NCBI GenBank assembly: GCA_029210205.1
Contig: JARGOD010000027.1
Span: 1 to 52,060 of the forward strand
Length of the DNA: 52,060 bases
Direction of reading: 5' to 3'
Source: Verrucomicrobiales bacterium
GTDB taxonomy: Bacteria > Verrucomicrobiota > Verrucomicrobiia > Verrucomicrobiales > DEV007
A model generated the notes under the pieces. It was not told the origin of the DNA. It searched no databases and saw nothing but the letters and a program-made list of their open reading frames with translations. Of this stretch, positions 19,849 through 28,785 are shown one piece after another (positions within the stretch are counted from its first letter, which is position 1; the number at the start of each line of letters is the position of its first letter). Position numbers and translations under genes: made by a program.

Positions 19849-21230
19849 ACGCCGACCAGGAAGACCAACTTCTCGCTTATCTTGAGGGCAATCTAAATGC
19901 CGCAGACGAGAAAACCATCGCGGAGGAACTCAAGGGGAGTGAAGCCATGCGAAAGCGCCTCATCGAACTCTCGATCGAAGAAGCGGCGCTCACGGAGTGG
20001 GCGAAATCAGAGCAGATCTCGGTTGAGCTTGAGAACGAAACTTTCTCCGATCAGGTCATACCGTTTCCGGCGAGACGCCCACTTCCCTGGATTGCGATCG
20101 CAGCGACTGTAGCCGTTCTTGCCGGTAGTGTCTTCATTTCCCAAAAAGGGCTGCGCGAGCGTCCCACGACTTCAGGAGTCGCCCGGTTTGTCGCCTCATC
20201 AGATGCCGTCTGGAACTCCAAGGCTCCGGAGCTCAACACTCCCATGGCAGCGGGCGACTACGTGTTGAAAAATGGATCTATCGATCTCGTCTTCGATGGC
20301 GGCGCCAAAGTCAGCCTTAGTGGCCCCGCCGATTTCTCCCTGAAGAGTCACCGCCACATTCACCTCACGAGCGGCAATCTTGTTGCCCGCATTCCCGACG
20401 AAGCGCTCGGCTTTATCGTGACTTCTCCCGATTCAGAAGTCGTCGATCTCGGAACCGAGTTCGGGCTCTCCGTGAGTGACAACGGCAACACTGATGTCCA
20501 CGTTCTCGACGGATTAGTCGAAGTCCTATCCAATACGGGGATCCGTGAATCCGGGACTCTCATCGAAGCAGGTGAAGCGCTCCGTTTTAAAAGAGACGCC
20601 GTCGGCGCACCAAGCGAAATCCCGGTCCACTCACGAAGCAAACTCCTCGGCAATCAACGGGCCGGAGAATTGGGGGTCAAAATGTTGCGAGGCTCTGTCG
20701 TTGTCCAGGCAGGCCTCGAACAACATGACCTCTACAAAAACCCGACGGGACCGAACCGGATCGACCTCATTCCCGAGCTGGAAAACTATATCCTGACAGA
20801 ACCACTGAACGTGACCATCAATGCTCCCGGAAACTATCGCGAATTTGCAGGGAAAGACCGATTTATCCCTGCCGGCACTCCCGTCACGAGTTACCTCCTT
20901 CACTTCCGACCGAGCTCATTGGATTCCGTCTTCGGGGTGATCCGGTTCGATGAGCCTATTGTCGCGATTCTATGCAACGGCGACGACCTCTATCAAAGTG
21001 ACGACCTTTTCCGCGTCCCGAATGTTTACTACCCGAAAAAGGAGAATCCGTATCGCGGTCTCGAACCCAGCGGAGAAATCACCGGCAAAGGGAGAGACAA
21101 CCCAGATTGGCAACCGGATGAGATCATTCTATCTCAGGACAAACACACGATCGCCGTCCGAACCTTTGCGAATACGGAGCGCGGTTACGATCAGATTAGG
21201 ATCCTGACATTGTCAGAGCAACGCGAATGA
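19845..21230 (+). CDS. FecR-domain transmembrane protein (putative anti-sigma regulator)
   Basis: This 461-residue protein has a cytoplasmic N-terminal segment (1-78; DQEDQLLAYLEGNLNAADEK resembles anti-sigma N-termini), one membrane helix at about 81-99, and a periplasmic FecR domain (about 125-245; VTSPDSEVVDLGTEFGLSV, DVHVLDGLVEV). The ~200-residue C-terminal domain was not identified; it contains an ALCN-like stretch and many aromatic and charged residues and may be a ligand-binding beta-sandwich. The ATGA overlap with the sigma factor gene indicates co-translation. It replaces the LamG-like end of the neighbouring paralogue with a different sensor. Confidence 0.85.
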   Translation: MNADQEDQLLAYLEGNLNAADEKTIAEELKGSEAMRKRLIELSIEEAALTEWAKSEQISVELENETFSDQVIPFPARRPLPWIAIAATVAVLAGSVFISQKGLRERPTTSGVARFVASSDAVWNSKAPELNTPMAAGDYVLKNGSIDLVFDGGAKVSLSGPADFSLKSHRHIHLTSGNLVARIPDEALGFIVTSPDSEVVDLGTEFGLSVSDNGNTDVHVLDGLVEVLSNTGIRESGTLIEAGEALRFKRDAVGAPSEIPVHSRSKLLGNQRAGELGVKMLRGSVVVQAGLEQHDLYKNPTGPNRIDLIPELENYILTEPLNVTINAPGNYREFAGKDRFIPAGTPVTSYLLHFRPSSLDSVFGVIRFDEPIVAILCNGDDLYQSDDLFRVPNVYYPKKENPYRGLEPSGEITGKGRDNPDWQPDEIILSQDKHTIAVRTFANTERGYDQIRILTLSEQRE

Positions 21231-21245
21231 AGCGGTTGGAAACGA

Positions 21246-21282
21246 TTCAACAGGGTATGATCGGACACCCAACCCTGTTGAA
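21246..21282 (+). terminator. Stem-loop after the second sigma/FecR cassette
   Basis: A perfect 11-bp inverted repeat (TTCAACAGGGT at 21246-21256 and its complement at 21272-21282) has a 15-nt loop and starts 16 nt after the FecR stop. No T-run follows, so termination is plausible but not certain. Confidence 0.5.
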
Positions 21283-21322
21283 CAACGCGCAAACTGCACC
21301 CCGGCAGCACGTGGGTCAGGCC

Positions 21323-21403
21323 TTCTGTGTGTTCAGCGTATTCCGTGGTTCAAACAGCAGAAGCTCTGCATTTTAGACCACAGAAAACACTGAATACACG
21401 GAA
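21323..21403. repeat. Imperfect 27-bp inverted repeat
   Basis: Arms 21323-21349 and 21377-21403 are reverse complements at 22 of 27 positions, with a 27-nt spacer. The arm has a TTCTGTGT...TTCCGTGGT flavour, typical of dispersed intergenic repeats in large-genome bacteria, though that resemblance is from memory. It occupies most of the gap between the FecR gene and the PhoD-like gene and may be a REP- or MITE-like element. Confidence 0.6.
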
Positions 21404-21473
21404 ACAAAGCCATCGGCATTGACCGGCTTCTTGCATTTCACTTCGGAAAAAAGCACAATGCTTTCACCCCATC

Positions 21474-23021
21474 ATGAAACTCGGTTTTTTCCTTACCCTC
21501 CTCGTCTCCCTGCTGCTCACGCACTCAGCTCAAACCGCCGAAATTCTCTGGACGCAGTATTGCCAGCACCGCGACACGATGAAGCTCATGGTCCACCTTG
21601 ATGCTGACCCACAGAATCCGGTTTCCGAGCTCGTGACGCTCTGGACAAAGGCTGACGGCGACTGGGAGGAACTTGCCTCCCAAAAAATACACACGCTCTC
21701 CGCAACCGCCCTCTTCGAAATGAAAGAATGGCCGCGCCACGAAGAGCTTTCCTACAAAGTCACCTGCGGCGATTCCTCCTTCGAAGGAATCTTTCGCGCC
21801 GAGCCAAAGCCGGATGCTCCCCTGAAGCTGCTCGGCATGTCCTGTCTCAAAGACATCGGCTGGCCCTGGAAAGAAGCGGTTGCCGAGTTAATCGCTCACG
21901 ATCCTGACCTCGTCTATTTCTCCGGCGATCAGATTTACGAGAACGACTACGGCAGCCCTCACATTGTCTCAACGACCCCGGAAGAAGTCCCTGCCGGGAT
22001 GATGAATTACCTCGAGAAATATCGCCAATTCGGCCGCGCCTTCCGCGATCTTCTCCGCGACCGCCCCAGCATCATGATCACCGACGACCACGATGTCTTT
22101 GAAAATGATCTCTGGGGCAAAGGCGGATTAATCATGGATGGACACCGCACTACCGGCGGCTATCGCAACCACCCTGACTGGCTTAACAACGCCGAATTCA
22201 CGCAGGTCGGCGTCCTTCCCGATCCGATCAACAAAGGCCCCCACGGCGATGGCATGTTTGCCTACTACACTTCCGTCGAATACGGCGGCGTTCGCTTTGC
22301 GGTGATCGAAGATCGAAAGTTCAAAAGCCCGCCCTCCGAAGTGATCACTGACCCGATCGTTTCCGAGAGTCACGTGCCGAAACCCAATTCCGACGCCGGG
22401 ATCGAAGTCGTCCGTGACGGAGACTATGACTGCACCCAACTCGACCGCGAAGACCTCGATCTCCTCGGCCCCGAACAGGAAGCGTTCCTTGCGAAGTGGT
22501 CCCACGAACTCAAAGAAAGCGGCCAACTCGGTGCGGTTCTTTCCTCTTCGCCCTGGGCTCACATCGCGATGTATACCCGGGACTCCGCCGACCTCGATGC
22601 GAACGGATGGCCCCAGTCCGGTCGCAACCGCGCTCTCGCCGCGATCGATGACGCTCCCGTCGTCATGATCCACGGCGACGTCCATCTCGGAACCCTTTTC
22701 CGCCATGGTCGCGAGAACTGGAATGACGGACCTGTGTCATATTCTCTTCCCGCCTTTTCTTCCAACGCGAGTCGGCGCTGGGAGCCATACGAAGCAGGAG
22801 AAAACCGCGAGCCAGGTTCACCGGAAAACACCGGACAGTTCAAAGACCGCTTCGGAAACAAAATGACCGTCTACGGTGCCGGGAACGGACTCAACGGATA
22901 CGGCATGATCCTCTTCGATCCGATAAAGAAAGAGGTCACGTTGGAGTTTCACCCGATGAGCGAGGAGCGGAAGCCAATGAAAGCCGAAGTTGATGGCTGG
23001 CCACGAGTGGTGCGTTTTTGA
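21474..23021 (+). CDS. PhoD-like secreted metallophosphatase
   Basis: This 515-residue protein has a classical signal peptide (MKLGFFLTLLVSLLLTHSAQTA). The metallophosphatase core carries FSGDQIYEND, MITDDHDVFENDLWG and IHGDVHLGTLFRHG, which match the metal-binding Asp, Asn and His motifs of the alkaline phosphatase D family. The ~110-residue N-terminal part looks like the small beta-sandwich that precedes the catalytic domain in PhoD. It probably hydrolyses phosphodi- or monoesters outside the cytoplasm; the substrate is unknown. It is a single gene, convergent with the papain-like protease gene. Confidence 0.85.
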   Translation: MKLGFFLTLLVSLLLTHSAQTAEILWTQYCQHRDTMKLMVHLDADPQNPVSELVTLWTKADGDWEELASQKIHTLSATALFEMKEWPRHEELSYKVTCGDSSFEGIFRAEPKPDAPLKLLGMSCLKDIGWPWKEAVAELIAHDPDLVYFSGDQIYENDYGSPHIVSTTPEEVPAGMMNYLEKYRQFGRAFRDLLRDRPSIMITDDHDVFENDLWGKGGLIMDGHRTTGGYRNHPDWLNNAEFTQVGVLPDPINKGPHGDGMFAYYTSVEYGGVRFAVIEDRKFKSPPSEVITDPIVSESHVPKPNSDAGIEVVRDGDYDCTQLDREDLDLLGPEQEAFLAKWSHELKESGQLGAVLSSSPWAHIAMYTRDSADLDANGWPQSGRNRALAAIDDAPVVMIHGDVHLGTLFRHGRENWNDGPVSYSLPAFSSNASRRWEPYEAGENREPGSPENTGQFKDRFGNKMTVYGAGNGLNGYGMILFDPIKKEVTLEFHPMSEERKPMKAEVDGWPRVVRF

Positions 23022-23122
23022 AAGAAAGTGACCGCTTTACAGGGGCGATCGGCTCCCGGAGAAAACGATCTGCCCAACGATAAGACCGGACGCTGTTTAG
23101 GGGAGGAGGAAGCTGAGGGCGA

Positions 23123-24376
23123 CTAATTCCTTTGCGTCAAAACAATGGCATCAAGTCCCATAAAATAACCTGATGAATGTTGGTTCTTTCCAATCACTCT
23201 GAATTCGATCTGATTTGGAGAGCCCGTGAGTGCCATCTCACCTAGCGATACTCTCCCGGAAGGATAGACCCTACCACCATAGAGATCACTGGAGCGAGCC
23301 ACGACCGCACCATTGACGGAAACCTGGATCGCCCCGAAATCAGGGGCGCAGGTCGCCAGCAGATCCACCGCATAGTTCCCCGCTTGAGGCACAACAAACT
23401 CGAATCTGGCAACTCCGCCTTCCCGGCTTTCGCAGAACAAATGCTTTCCCTCACTCCAAAGACCCGCTCCCCAGGAACGCATGCTCTGTTCGTTGACAGA
23501 ACAGGTAGAACCGGGTTGGAGGCCCAGGCTCTCCATTTCAATCACGATAGACTCGATATCTGACAATTCTTCCTTCCTCAAAGCGATCGCATCATTCGTA
23601 AATTTCTGCGCGTAGGCATACGGCATTATCCCATAGCCATTGTTCCCCCAACTCGATCCGTAGCTATTCTGAAATAGAAATGCCCCGCCCCCCGGATAGC
23701 GACCGTGATCAACGAACCCAACGAGAAGGACGCTATGACCATCAAAGACCCCATCAGGTGGAGGGTAGGGGAGCTCATTCGCAGCGTTAACCTCAGCCCC
23801 TTTTGGCCACCGGCAGCCAATTGCAACAGGATGCTTCTTCGCAAGCATTTGCTTAACCATGCTCAATTGATCTAACGAGAGCCCCCCGTTGAGATTCCAT
23901 CTCTTAATCCATGCAACCCTCCATCCTCGGAATTGCTGGGCCTGCTCTCGTGCGATCTCTGTAGGATCCTCCGTAACAGTCTTCGCTTGGTAAGGCATTG
24001 CCGACTCGGCGCAAATCCCGAGCTCCTGCAGAGCGTGAACTGCCTCGTAGAACATAGCTTGATCCTCGCGGAGGCCAGTTGACTCGTTTGATGCCCAGAT
24101 TAAAAACTCTTCGGACAAGCGGCCGCCTTTAAGCAAACCGGCTTTCTTCAGTTCGAACTCCGCCAGAGCGGCGATTGCGAAGAGAGAGCAGGAATCTCTA
24201 TCTCCTTGATGCTTCGGAGTGATTTCAAAATTCGCAAACTCGTTTCGTAAATCAACCGATGGCGGCAATTGCGCTGGAGAATTCGGAGTGCATAGAAGCG
24301 TCAAAAAAAGTGTTACCAAAAATTGATAGGTAGAAGTGAGGGGCTTCCTTATCAATCTCGCGCACAAGCATCTCAT
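23123..24376 (-). CDS. Secreted papain-like (C1A) cysteine protease
   Basis: This 417-residue protein has an N-terminal hydrophobic export signal, then a C1A peptidase domain (about 38-275) and a C-terminal beta-rich, carbohydrate-binding-like domain (about 285-417). The triad is visible: Cys63 in KHQGDRDSCSLFA, His214 in DGHSVLLVGF and Asn237 in FQNSYGSSWGNNGYG. The usual QGxCGSCWAF is altered to QGDRDSCSLFA, so the disulfide Cys and the Trp after the nucleophile are missing. There is no long inhibitory propeptide; the mature domain begins right after the signal (PPSVDLRNEF). Its target is unknown. Confidence 0.82.
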   Translation of the reverse strand: MRCLCARLIRKPLTSTYQFLVTLFLTLLCTPNSPAQLPPSVDLRNEFANFEITPKHQGDRDSCSLFAIAALAEFELKKAGLLKGGRLSEEFLIWASNESTGLREDQAMFYEAVHALQELGICAESAMPYQAKTVTEDPTEIAREQAQQFRGWRVAWIKRWNLNGGLSLDQLSMVKQMLAKKHPVAIGCRWPKGAEVNAANELPYPPPDGVFDGHSVLLVGFVDHGRYPGGGAFLFQNSYGSSWGNNGYGIMPYAYAQKFTNDAIALRKEELSDIESIVIEMESLGLQPGSTCSVNEQSMRSWGAGLWSEGKHLFCESREGGVARFEFVVPQAGNYAVDLLATCAPDFGAIQVSVNGAVVARSSDLYGGRVYPSGRVSLGEMALTGSPNQIEFRVIGKNQHSSGYFMGLDAIVLTQRN

Positions 24377-24492
24377 CGAAGTTTAACTACAGATATCAAG
24401 ATGCTATGACAAGGACTACTTATCAATGCCTCGAACAGCATCATCTCTTTCATTCGATTCCCAACCGAAGTCCGGGGGTGATCTAACTCCTG

Positions 24493-24972
24493 CTAAATCA
24501 CAATCCCCGTCACTTCACCTTCGAAGACCATCGCCCCGTCGACGAACCCCTGGGCCTCGAAGATGGCCATTCTCGATCTTAGCTTTGTCGCTTTCACGAC
24601 CATGATGAGATCATTCCCCGGTTCGACGCTGCCGCGGAACTTGACCTTGTTGACGCCGCCGAAGCCGAAGAACTTTTTCCCGCCGGTCTCGAACTTGAGA
24701 TGGTAAATCACCGAACTGATCTGGGCCGCCATTTCGATCATGAGGACGCCGGGCATGATGGGGCGACCGGGAATGTGGCCACGCGTCCAGAACTCATCGG
24801 GCTGCTGTGATTTGATCCCGACGGCGAGGCCCTCTTCGAGGTCGATCGAAACGAGGTGATCGACCTGCTCAAATTCATCGCGCTGCGCGTTGAGCGCGAG
24901 GATCTCTTCTTTCGTCACCGCGACGTTGTCGGTGGTGATAGTTGCGGGGTCTACGATCGGTTGGGATGCCAT
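24493..24972 (-). CDS. FabZ/FabA-type 3-hydroxyacyl-ACP dehydratase
   Basis: This 159-residue hotdog-fold protein carries RGHIPGRPIMPGVLMIEMAAQ-type catalytic residues with His66 and Glu80, the pair used by FabZ dehydratases to form trans-2-enoyl-ACP. An extra ~35-residue N-terminal segment is present. The GHFPG consensus is GHIPG here, a small change. It may serve fatty acid synthesis or a divergent FabZ-like role in Verrucomicrobia and Planctomycetes, where several copies are common. It stands alone, 8 kb from the NRPS-PKS, which has no dehydratase step, so a link is not suggested. Confidence 0.85.
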   Translation of the reverse strand: MASQPIVDPATITTDNVAVTKEEILALNAQRDEFEQVDHLVSIDLEEGLAVGIKSQQPDEFWTRGHIPGRPIMPGVLMIEMAAQISSVIYHLKFETGGKKFFGFGGVNKVKFRGSVEPGNDLIMVVKATKLRSRMAIFEAQGFVDGAMVFEGEVTGIVI

Positions 24973-25142
24973 GTTTTTTCGGTGCGAATGATTTCGAGCA
25001 CGATTCCGGTGACCACCGCGAATGTCAATCCTCTTGATTATCCCCGAATCCGCCCCGGAAATCCAGCCGTGTCATATCACTTCTACTTGCTCCGATCCTT
25101 TCCGGCAGGTATCACCTCACTGAACTACCGCCTCCGCCGAAA

Positions 25143-26024
25143 ATGAAACGATATTACTTTTTCCTCTTCAGCACCCTAGCGTTGCTCGCTAGCCAAGAAA
25201 CTGCCCTCGCCTGGGGGCAGGACGGGCATCGCATCACTGCGGAAATCGCAGAGCGGAACCTAACGCCGGAAGCCATTGCGGAAGTTCGCGAAATCATTGG
25301 TGAGGAAACTCTCGCCGAGATATCGACGTGGGCGGATGACATTCGCTCGGATGGGACCTGGGATTTTGCAAAGCCGTGGCACTACATCTCGATCAACGAT
25401 GACGAAAGCTGGGATAACTATGAGCGTGTTCCTGAAGAGGAAGGGGATCTTCTTCTCATCCTCGAGCGCCTTGAGGCATTCCTCCGCGACCCGGATGCAG
25501 AAACGTTCACGCTCAGCGGGGTCGCGGGACGTTCGGGCTCAAGCCTCAAACCCACGAACGAAAAAGAAGTCACTCGTCGTGAAGTCCTCGCCTTTTACGT
25601 TCACTTCATAGGAGACCTTCACCAGCCTCTCCACGTGGGGCGGCGCGAAGATCAGGGTGGTAACCGCATTCAAGTTGAGTGGTTTGGCGAAGAGGAAACG
25701 CTTCACCGCGTCTGGGATGAAGATCTCGTCGAATCACGAAACCTCAGCTACACGGAGTTCGCGACGTTTCTCAACCGTCTCTCCGATGAAGAGAAAGAGA
25801 CTGCCTCCGCCGGATCTTATCTCGACTGGGCAAAGGAAGCTAAAGAGGTTCGCGCTCAGGTTTACGATTTCGGCGCTCAGCGCAGCAGCTACTACCTGAA
25901 TGTGGTCGAGCCGCCGACCCTAAGCTACGACTACCGAGCAAAGACTCTGCCGATCGTTCGCGATCGATTGCAGAAGGGCGGTCTTCGACTTGCCGCGCTC
26001 TTAAATGATATTTTTTCGGAATAA
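25143..26024 (+). CDS. S1/P1-type zinc nuclease, secreted
   Basis: This 293-residue protein has a signal peptide ending ALA-W24. The exposed N-terminal Trp24 of the mature protein is the hallmark zinc ligand of S1/P1 nucleases. Further ligands are seen in WGQDGH (H29), STWADDIR, KPWHYI, FIGDLHQPLHVG and NLHRVWD-like LHRVWDEDL. It cleaves single-stranded nucleic acids outside the cytoplasm, probably for phosphate or nucleoside scavenging. Only 8 nt separate it from the downstream phosphatase gene, and 7 nt separate that from the nucleoside-hydrolase-like gene, so a three-gene operon is likely. Confidence 0.93.
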   Translation: MKRYYFFLFSTLALLASQETALAWGQDGHRITAEIAERNLTPEAIAEVREIIGEETLAEISTWADDIRSDGTWDFAKPWHYISINDDESWDNYERVPEEEGDLLLILERLEAFLRDPDAETFTLSGVAGRSGSSLKPTNEKEVTRREVLAFYVHFIGDLHQPLHVGRREDQGGNRIQVEWFGEEETLHRVWDEDLVESRNLSYTEFATFLNRLSDEEKETASAGSYLDWAKEAKEVRAQVYDFGAQRSSYYLNVVEPPTLSYDYRAKTLPIVRDRLQKGGLRLAALLNDIFSE

Positions 26025-26032
26025 CTAAATTC

Positions 26033-26524
26033 ATGTCTTCCCCCGTCCGCCCCTGGTATTGGCCCGACAAGGGTCAGCCGGAAAGAACCGAGCCCTTCAC
26101 CTGGATTGTCGAAGGTGTCATCGCCGCTTCGTGGTGGCCTGACCCTTATGTCTTCGATCTTTACGAGGAACACGGAATTCGTGCGGTCGTGAACTGCTGT
26201 GAATTCGACAACCGGCAGGATGTCCCCGCTCAGTTTGCCTATCATCACATCAACGTGCCTGATTACGGTGTCCCGACCGATGAACAGATTCAGCGCTTCC
26301 TCGATCTCATGGATGAGCATCACGAGGGAAAGGAACCCGTCGTGATCCACTGTGTCGCTGGCTGTGGACGAACCGGACAGTTCATCGTCGCGTGGTGCGC
26401 GAAGGCTGGCTTCATCCCCAAAGGCACTGACCCCGTCGACTGGATTCGCGCCCGTAGGAAATGCTGTCTCGAAACGGGAGAGCAAATCAAATGCGCGCGG
26501 CGACTCACGCAGAAATTCCGTTAA
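26033..26524 (+). CDS. Dual-specificity/tyrosine phosphatase-like protein
   Basis: This 163-residue protein has the phosphatase P-loop HCVAGCGRTG with Cys107 and Arg113 and a candidate general acid Asp77 in HINVPDYGVP. No signal peptide is visible, so it is probably cytoplasmic. The layout matches compact bacterial DSPs acting on phosphoproteins or small phosphoesters. It sits in a tight operon between a secreted nuclease and a nucleoside-hydrolase-like protein, which suggests, without proof, a role linked to phosphate or nucleotide turnover. Confidence 0.82.
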   Translation: MSSPVRPWYWPDKGQPERTEPFTWIVEGVIAASWWPDPYVFDLYEEHGIRAVVNCCEFDNRQDVPAQFAYHHINVPDYGVPTDEQIQRFLDLMDEHHEGKEPVVIHCVAGCGRTGQFIVAWCAKAGFIPKGTDPVDWIRARRKCCLETGEQIKCARRLTQKFR

Positions 26525-26531
26525 ACCTGAC

Positions 26532-27398
26532 ATGAAGACACTTATCTGCTTCGTCCTGATCGCTGTGATCAACCTCTCCTCAGTTGAGGAAGCCGCCTCT
26601 CTCATCAACCCACCAGCCGGTCGGCTCGCGATCGTTGCCGATGGGAACTCGCCTGACCCGGATGACATTGGAGCGACCGCGGTCATCTTCGGCATCCTCG
26701 ACGGAGCGGGATTGAATGATCGTTTGGTTCACCTTTCTCACTCCTGTGACCTTGATCCGTTCAAGAATCCGGGGAAGCAAACTATCGATGCTGCCAACGA
26801 AAAACGTCGACAGGATAAGCTGCATCAGCTCTGCGGTGAGGGGATCTCATTTTTCGGGCCGTTCGCCAATCTTAAGGCCTACTTCAACTGCCGCACCGAT
26901 CAGGAAGCCGCCGTCGACGACCTCCGCCGCGCCATCGATGAGTCGACTGCGAGCGACCCGCTCTGGATTATCGAAGCAGGGGAACCTGACCTCATCGGCT
27001 ATGCTCTGGAAGGCGCGACCCCTTCGAAACGGCAGCACGTTCACGTCGTCTCCCATCACCCTGCGAACGATGACAGCGGTGACTACTTTACCTGGCAGGA
27101 GATCCTTGACTACGGCGTCACTGAGCATCAAATCGGTGATCAGAACCCCGGGCTGAAAACGGCGATCCCGCGATGGGACTGGGCGAAGGAAAACAGTGAT
27201 CCGGAAATCGCGTGGATATGGGAGCAACTCAAATATGCTGAGCAGGACGGCGTCGTCCGCTTTCAAACCGACAAGTTCGACTGCTCTGATGCGGGGTTGA
27301 TCTACTGGTGGATCACCGGAGCAAGCGACGGAGGGGAGAAAGCCTCGACACCTCTGCAGATCAAAAAGATGCTCCTCCACGAGGTGGAGCAGGGTTGA
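26532..27398 (+). CDS. Secreted nucleoside-hydrolase-like protein
   Basis: This 288-residue protein starts with a signal-peptide-like segment (MKTLICFVLIAVINLSS). The motif RLAIVADGNSPDPDDIGA resembles the Asp-rich calcium site of inosine-uridine-preferring nucleoside hydrolases (DxDxxxDD), and the alpha/beta order that follows is compatible. Later family motifs are not obvious, so assignment is only to the superfamily. ATG 26532 was preferred because export-signal residues begin there. It could release bases from nucleosides made by the co-encoded S1/P1 nuclease. Confidence 0.55.
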   Translation: MKTLICFVLIAVINLSSVEEAASLINPPAGRLAIVADGNSPDPDDIGATAVIFGILDGAGLNDRLVHLSHSCDLDPFKNPGKQTIDAANEKRRQDKLHQLCGEGISFFGPFANLKAYFNCRTDQEAAVDDLRRAIDESTASDPLWIIEAGEPDLIGYALEGATPSKRQHVHVVSHHPANDDSGDYFTWQEILDYGVTEHQIGDQNPGLKTAIPRWDWAKENSDPEIAWIWEQLKYAEQDGVVRFQTDKFDCSDAGLIYWWITGASDGGEKASTPLQIKKMLLHEVEQG

Positions 27399-27407
27399 AC
27401 TAACCCT
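27391..27407. terminator. Short hairpin between convergent genes
   Basis: AGGGTT (27391-27396) and its complement (27402-27407) form a 6-bp stem with a 5-nt loop that overlaps the stop codons of two convergent genes only 1 nt apart. It is short and lacks a T-run. Confidence 0.25.
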
Positions 27408-28692
27408 CTGAAGTTCCCTCTAAAAACTCAATTTTGAGGCCTTGGCTTCTCCATGCTTTCGCGAGTTCCTCTTGAAGATCTTCGTAACTCCGGCCACGCA
27501 GGATATGTTTTTCCTGAAGAGCAGGAAGATCTTCCTCTCTCGATGAAGGAAGCTCTTTAATAAATTCAACGAGGTGGGCTGCGTCTCCTTCACCATCGAG
27601 GCGAAGAAAGAAATAGGCGAGGACATTTGCGCTCCGGTAGTTGATCCCTCCATTCCCCTCTGCGAGCTCATCTGACCACTGGCGATGTGAAATATTGATA
27701 AGTTTCTCAAGATTCACCATCGTAAAATCCCGGCCCTGACCGTAGGTCACATCTTCGACGATGGCACGATCCATGGAGCTGAGTTTAAAACGCCCGTTAG
27801 AATACTCCTGGCATGAAACCACCTCTGCAATCCCTTCAGAAAGCCAGGTCGGCATTGGGGTCATGAGCCAACGCATCATGACCTGGTGAGCGATCTCATG
27901 AGTCAGGATGGTGCTACGTTTGTTGCTATCGACTACGAAGCGCGTGCCCGTGTATTCAACCCCGAGATTCGGAAGGGGAACTTTAATGAGGCTGCTCAGC
28001 TCGTTGCCGCGACGTTGCCATGACATTTGGCCACCGCTGCCGGGCGACCCTCCGTCGGCAAAGTAGTCATCTTCGGTCATGTAAAGTTTCGTCGGATAAA
28101 AACCGTTGGCACTTGGGCTTGGAGCGAGTCCGAGCGGCATTTGGTCGATGAATTGATAAGTCGCCTCGAAGATTCGAGCAAAATCCCGCACCACGCTGAC
28201 TGAGAGACGATCCGGGGCGTGGAACTCAAAATTGGGCGTCCGATAAACAAAAAGCTCGCCATCTTCCTCGCCACCCTCTCCGCTTGATTCTTCCTGAATC
28301 GCGGCCAACTCCTCGCCCTCCACCGTCTTTATCGTGTCTACTTCCAGATCAGCGGTCACATACTGCGGCCACTCTCCAAGCTTGAGATCCCCAAAATTTC
28401 CTATTCCGGGAGCCGTGGTTTTCCCTTCGGCCTGATCCTCTTTCACCGCCATTTCCTCCTTCTCTGTAGCCCAAGATTTAGCAAACGTCTGGTCCGCTTC
28501 CGACAGCCTCGAAAGAGGCAAATCAAACACACCTCGATCCGTTTCCAGCTTCACTGTATCAGCCTCAAGATCGAGAATCGTTCCGACGATTTTCTTGCCA
28601 TCCGAACTCGTCCACTCACGGGATTCGCAACGGGCCTCAGAAACAAAAAGAAAGAAGACCGAAAAAAGTAGAGAAGGAAAAAATCGTTTCAT
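27400..28692 (-). CDS. Secreted SHD1-domain putative zinc metalloprotease
   Basis: This 430-residue protein has a signal peptide (residues 1-22), an N-terminal SHD1-like beta-barrel (about 24-74; SREWTSSDGKKIVGTILDLE, FDLPLSRLSEADQTFAKSW), an acidic linker and a gluzincin-type domain with H265-E266-x2-H269 (THEIAHQ) and E286 (WLSEGIAE) as the probable third ligand. The arrangement matches DUF1570-like peptidase-fold proteins of Planctomycetes and Verrucomicrobia. The substrate is unknown. The SHD1 part resembles that of the FecR protein at 41.5 kb. Confidence 0.75.
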   Translation of the reverse strand: MKRFFPSLLFSVFFLFVSEARCESREWTSSDGKKIVGTILDLEADTVKLETDRGVFDLPLSRLSEADQTFAKSWATEKEEMAVKEDQAEGKTTAPGIGNFGDLKLGEWPQYVTADLEVDTIKTVEGEELAAIQEESSGEGGEEDGELFVYRTPNFEFHAPDRLSVSVVRDFARIFEATYQFIDQMPLGLAPSPSANGFYPTKLYMTEDDYFADGGSPGSGGQMSWQRRGNELSSLIKVPLPNLGVEYTGTRFVVDSNKRSTILTHEIAHQVMMRWLMTPMPTWLSEGIAEVVSCQEYSNGRFKLSSMDRAIVEDVTYGQGRDFTMVNLEKLINISHRQWSDELAEGNGGINYRSANVLAYFFLRLDGEGDAAHLVEFIKELPSSREEDLPALQEKHILRGRSYEDLQEELAKAWRSQGLKIEFLEGTSEG

Positions 28693-28785
28693 CTCCGGCG
28701 AGTCTATAGAGGCTCAAGCCTGAAAGCAAGCGGAGGAAACGATCTCAATCGTAACTTAAGTGCGCCCCTGCACTCAGATCTGCAG

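Noticed and set aside
24493..24972. FabZ-like gene as part of the NRPS-PKS pathway
   Set aside because: It is over 7 kb away on the other strand, separated by unrelated genes, and the PKS module has no ketoreductase, so there is no hydroxyacyl substrate.
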